NCBI GenBank assembly: GCA_009692515.1
Contig: SHZA01000004.1
Coordinates: 1 to 64,000, forward strand
DNA: 64,000 bases
Reading direction: 5' to 3'
Origin: Bdellovibrionales bacterium
Lineage (GTDB): Bacteria; Bdellovibrionota; FAC87; UBA2466
Below, one piece after another: positions 62,412 to 64,000 of this stretch. Position 1 is the first letter of the stretch, and every line of letters starts with the position of its first letter. Both the position numbers and the translations under genes were made by a program. The notes below the pieces were generated by a model. The model was not told the origin of the DNA, ran no database searches, and worked only from the letters and a program-made list of their open reading frames with translations.

Positions 62412-63509
62412 CTAAGCCACATTAAGAAAGGTTTCACGATAGGGGCTTTGTAAAATCACCCCCTTCTCACTCATACTCCCATCACTTAGAATTCGGTAGG
62501 CAGAAATATAGACGTGGCAACCCGCCATGGCAAAACGCACCACATGATTACCCTTTTGATTTTGCTTGTAGGTTTTACTAGCCTTTCCTTTTCCAATAGC
62601 AATCACGAAGGAAACTCTCATTCGGTGTTTTCTTTGTTTTAAACTCTTAAGATCCTTATAAAGTAAGGCAATATCGGCCTCGTCCTGTCGGGAAGCTTGC
62701 CAACCTCGATATCGGCGAATCTGTGCCGCATTATGATAGGGATGAGAGTGGTAATCGCCAATAATTTCTAATTGAGGAAATAGACTTTGGGAGGTTTCAA
62801 TCAAAGCACTAATACTTTTGGCATTAGGAATCACCGAACTGGCATCCGATTTTGCTCTAATCTGAGGAACCGCCTTTTCAACATAGACAAACCATTTTGT
62901 TTTCTGACCACTCCCTTTTTTAGTGACACGGTTACGACTGGCCATTCCTAAACAGAGTCCGAACACCTCAGAAAATGGCTCTTTTTTCGACTTGGGAACT
63001 TTGTAGGTTTCAAACACTCCTAATAACATCTCCTCTAGCGCCTGAACGCTTACAATCACATCAACCTCATCCTGCTCATTCTCAACCTCGGCCAACCAAT
63101 CAAGATCTCCCGATTCATAATAACGATGTAAAAGATGGTGTTCATCTTCAGGATCTAAATCTGCCTCTTTTACAATCTTAGTCACCACAGCGAGGTCAGA
63201 TTTTGAGACTCCCCAAATCTCCCGCACCCGTTTTAAGGAAACAGATTTTAAAATTCGAGAGTGCAAGGCCTGGGGCAATTTACAGGTGGTTCCTAAACAT
63301 TCAAATAATCGTTTTAAAGTGGGTTCTAAATTTTGTTGGTTACAAAATTCGATCAGATTGGGTGGAATGAGTGGCTCTCCCATTAACAAATAAAAAATAG
63401 CCCTAAACAGATTCTGCTTCTGTTTTTTACTTAGTTTGCCGGAGAGAAACAACCGATCAACCCGATCGGTAATTCTACGGACATTAGATTGTAAGAAGGT
63501 CACTGCCAT
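62412..63509 (-). CDS. JAMM/MPN-motif protein of unknown role
   Basis: A 365-residue protein with no signal peptide. Residues 1-150 are mostly helical and unassigned (LDPEDEHHLLHRYYESGDL near 118). From about 165 a MPN-like domain appears: EVFGLCLGM (E181, with G at +3 and +7 as in MPN proteins), then DYHSHPYHN with H254-x-H256, and S273-R-Q-D276. Together these form the JAMM zinc set E...H-x-H...S-x-x-D. The gap between H256 and S273 is 16 residues, longer than in standard JAMM proteins. The C-terminal 80 residues include VSFVIAIGKGK and FAMAGCHVYISAYRI. It may cleave a peptide or isopeptide. No ubiquitin-like, E1 or E2 gene is beside it. Confidence 0.6.
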   Translation of the reverse strand: MAVTFLQSNVRRITDRVDRLFLSGKLSKKQKQNLFRAIFYLLMGEPLIPPNLIEFCNQQNLEPTLKRLFECLGTTCKLPQALHSRILKSVSLKRVREIWGVSKSDLAVVTKIVKEADLDPEDEHHLLHRYYESGDLDWLAEVENEQDEVDVIVSVQALEEMLLGVFETYKVPKSKKEPFSEVFGLCLGMASRNRVTKKGSGQKTKWFVYVEKAVPQIRAKSDASSVIPNAKSISALIETSQSLFPQLEIIGDYHSHPYHNAAQIRRYRGWQASRQDEADIALLYKDLKSLKQRKHRMRVSFVIAIGKGKASKTYKQNQKGNHVVRFAMAGCHVYISAYRILSDGSMSEKGVILQSPYRETFLNVA

Positions 63510-63684
63510 AAAGAAATGGATACTCCCACCCTCTTATCGGTATTTTTGAGAAATTTCAGGATGACCTGACGCGCCTTTAATAACACCTTGTGGCATGTAG
63601 AGGGAATTGATACCGGTGGATCCTATGTGCCATTAAGAGTTATCTATCACTCCCACTCTTTCCATAGCGGCCATCACTTAAACT

Positions 63685-64000
63685 TTATTTTTCGGGGCCC
63701 CCAGAGAAGACCTGTGTCCAATAGTGAGTGTAGGTGCTTCCCAGTCTGCTGGAGCGACACACGCCCATATACTGGACCTTGGGATCTAGCAGATTCGTGT
63801 TGTGCCCAGCTGAAGTTTTCCACTGATTTAAAGTGGCGGTGACATCCCCATTGCCTGCAGCAATATTTTCCGTTCTATACGCATTGGAATTGCCAGAAAT
63901 ACGTGGTTGATAACCGGCTTCGTATCTAGCCCAAGTTTGATTATCGGCGTGTGCAAATATATTCGACTTTGCCATCCGTTCAGAATGTGCGCAGGCTCCT
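63685..64000 (-). CDS. CAP-domain (SCP/PR1) protein, C-terminal part
   Basis: The C-terminal 104 or so residues of a CAP protein; the frame stays open to the right edge, so the start is outside the window. Reading from the edge gives CAHSERMAKSNIFAHA, then RTENIAAGNG, WKTSAGHNTNLLDPKVQYMG and YTHYWTQVFSG. These match the CAP core: two histidines (HSERMA and SAGH) and the glutamate in TENIAAG that line the CAP cavity. CAP proteins are usually secreted. It is followed by the JAMM gene after about 175 non-coding bases. Function unknown. Confidence 0.85.
   Translation of the reverse strand, partial: GACAHSERMAKSNIFAHADNQTWARYEAGYQPRISGNSNAYRTENIAAGNGDVTATLNQWKTSAGHNTNLLDPKVQYMGVCRSSRLGSTYTHYWTQVFSGGPEK

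Noticed and set aside
62412-64000. Ubiquitin-like conjugation or CBASS-type defence island around the JAMM gene
   Set aside because: No E1, E2, ubiquitin-like, cyclase or effector gene is visible on either side; neighbours are EPS and CAP-domain genes.

Overview
The window is about 64 kb of AT-rich, gene-dense chromosome from a Gram-negative, flagellated, rod-shaped bacterium. The flagellar gene order (fliL-M-N-O-P-Q-R-flhB-A-F-G-fliA), the many small secreted proteins of no known family, the fused mutase IcmF and the overall base composition fit a member of the Bdellovibrionota (Bdellovibrio-like). This placement is inference from content and order; no rRNA gene or species marker is present. 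No tRNA, rRNA or CRISPR array was seen.

Layout. 1-3276: start of gcvP (glycine cleavage), a beta-barrel-like protein and ilvA. 3277-6220: a secreted glycine-rich protein made of two large repeats, flanked by two long non-coding stretches with strong inverted repeats. 6221-12092: a GT-C-type membrane glycosyltransferase, RNase D, and divergently icmF. 12171-17746: the rod-shape operon mreC-mreD-mrdA-rodA with a glycosyltransferase as last gene and no mreB. 17865-20303: a PpiD-like chaperone and a lipoprotein. 20373-31880: one long flagellar export, motor-switch and regulator operon ending in fliA and xerD. 32025-33297: an insertion element with 73-bp terminal inverted repeats, lying between fliL and a FliL-like gene. 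33298-37585: small secreted, regulatory and pilin-like genes, then miaE and a putative glycosyltransferase. 37582-44107: an Mla-type lipid transporter with two different ATPases, two different permeases, one MCE protein, an outer-membrane barrel and an orphan histidine kinase. 44133-46192: an epimerase and an M23 peptidase. 46252-62364: an exopolysaccharide locus (asnB, rfbC, Wzy-like polymerase, SLBB export protein, Wzc-like tyrosine kinase, several glycosyltransferases, a two-domain oxidoreductase and a heparinase-like protein). 62412-64000: a JAMM-motif protein of unknown role and the C-terminal part of a CAP-domain protein.

How the genes work together. The mre/mrd/rod genes build the side wall. 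The flagellar operon encodes the complete export gate (FliPQR-FlhAB with FliO), switch proteins FliM/FliN, FliL, the placement proteins FlhF/FlhG and the late sigma factor. The Mla genes would move phospholipid between the membranes. The EPS locus has the length-control kinase, polymerase and an export component, but the flippase and initiating transferase must lie elsewhere or be unrecognised here.

The strongest unusual signals are: (i) the Mla ATPase pair, whose motif losses are complementary and predict one active and one dead ATP site; (ii) the JAMM protein; (iii) the duplicated glycine-rich protein, which resembles phage tail-tip glycine-rich domains; (iv) several genes whose -10 box lies exactly six bases before the ATG, predicting leaderless mRNAs; and (v) several structured intergenic repeats.
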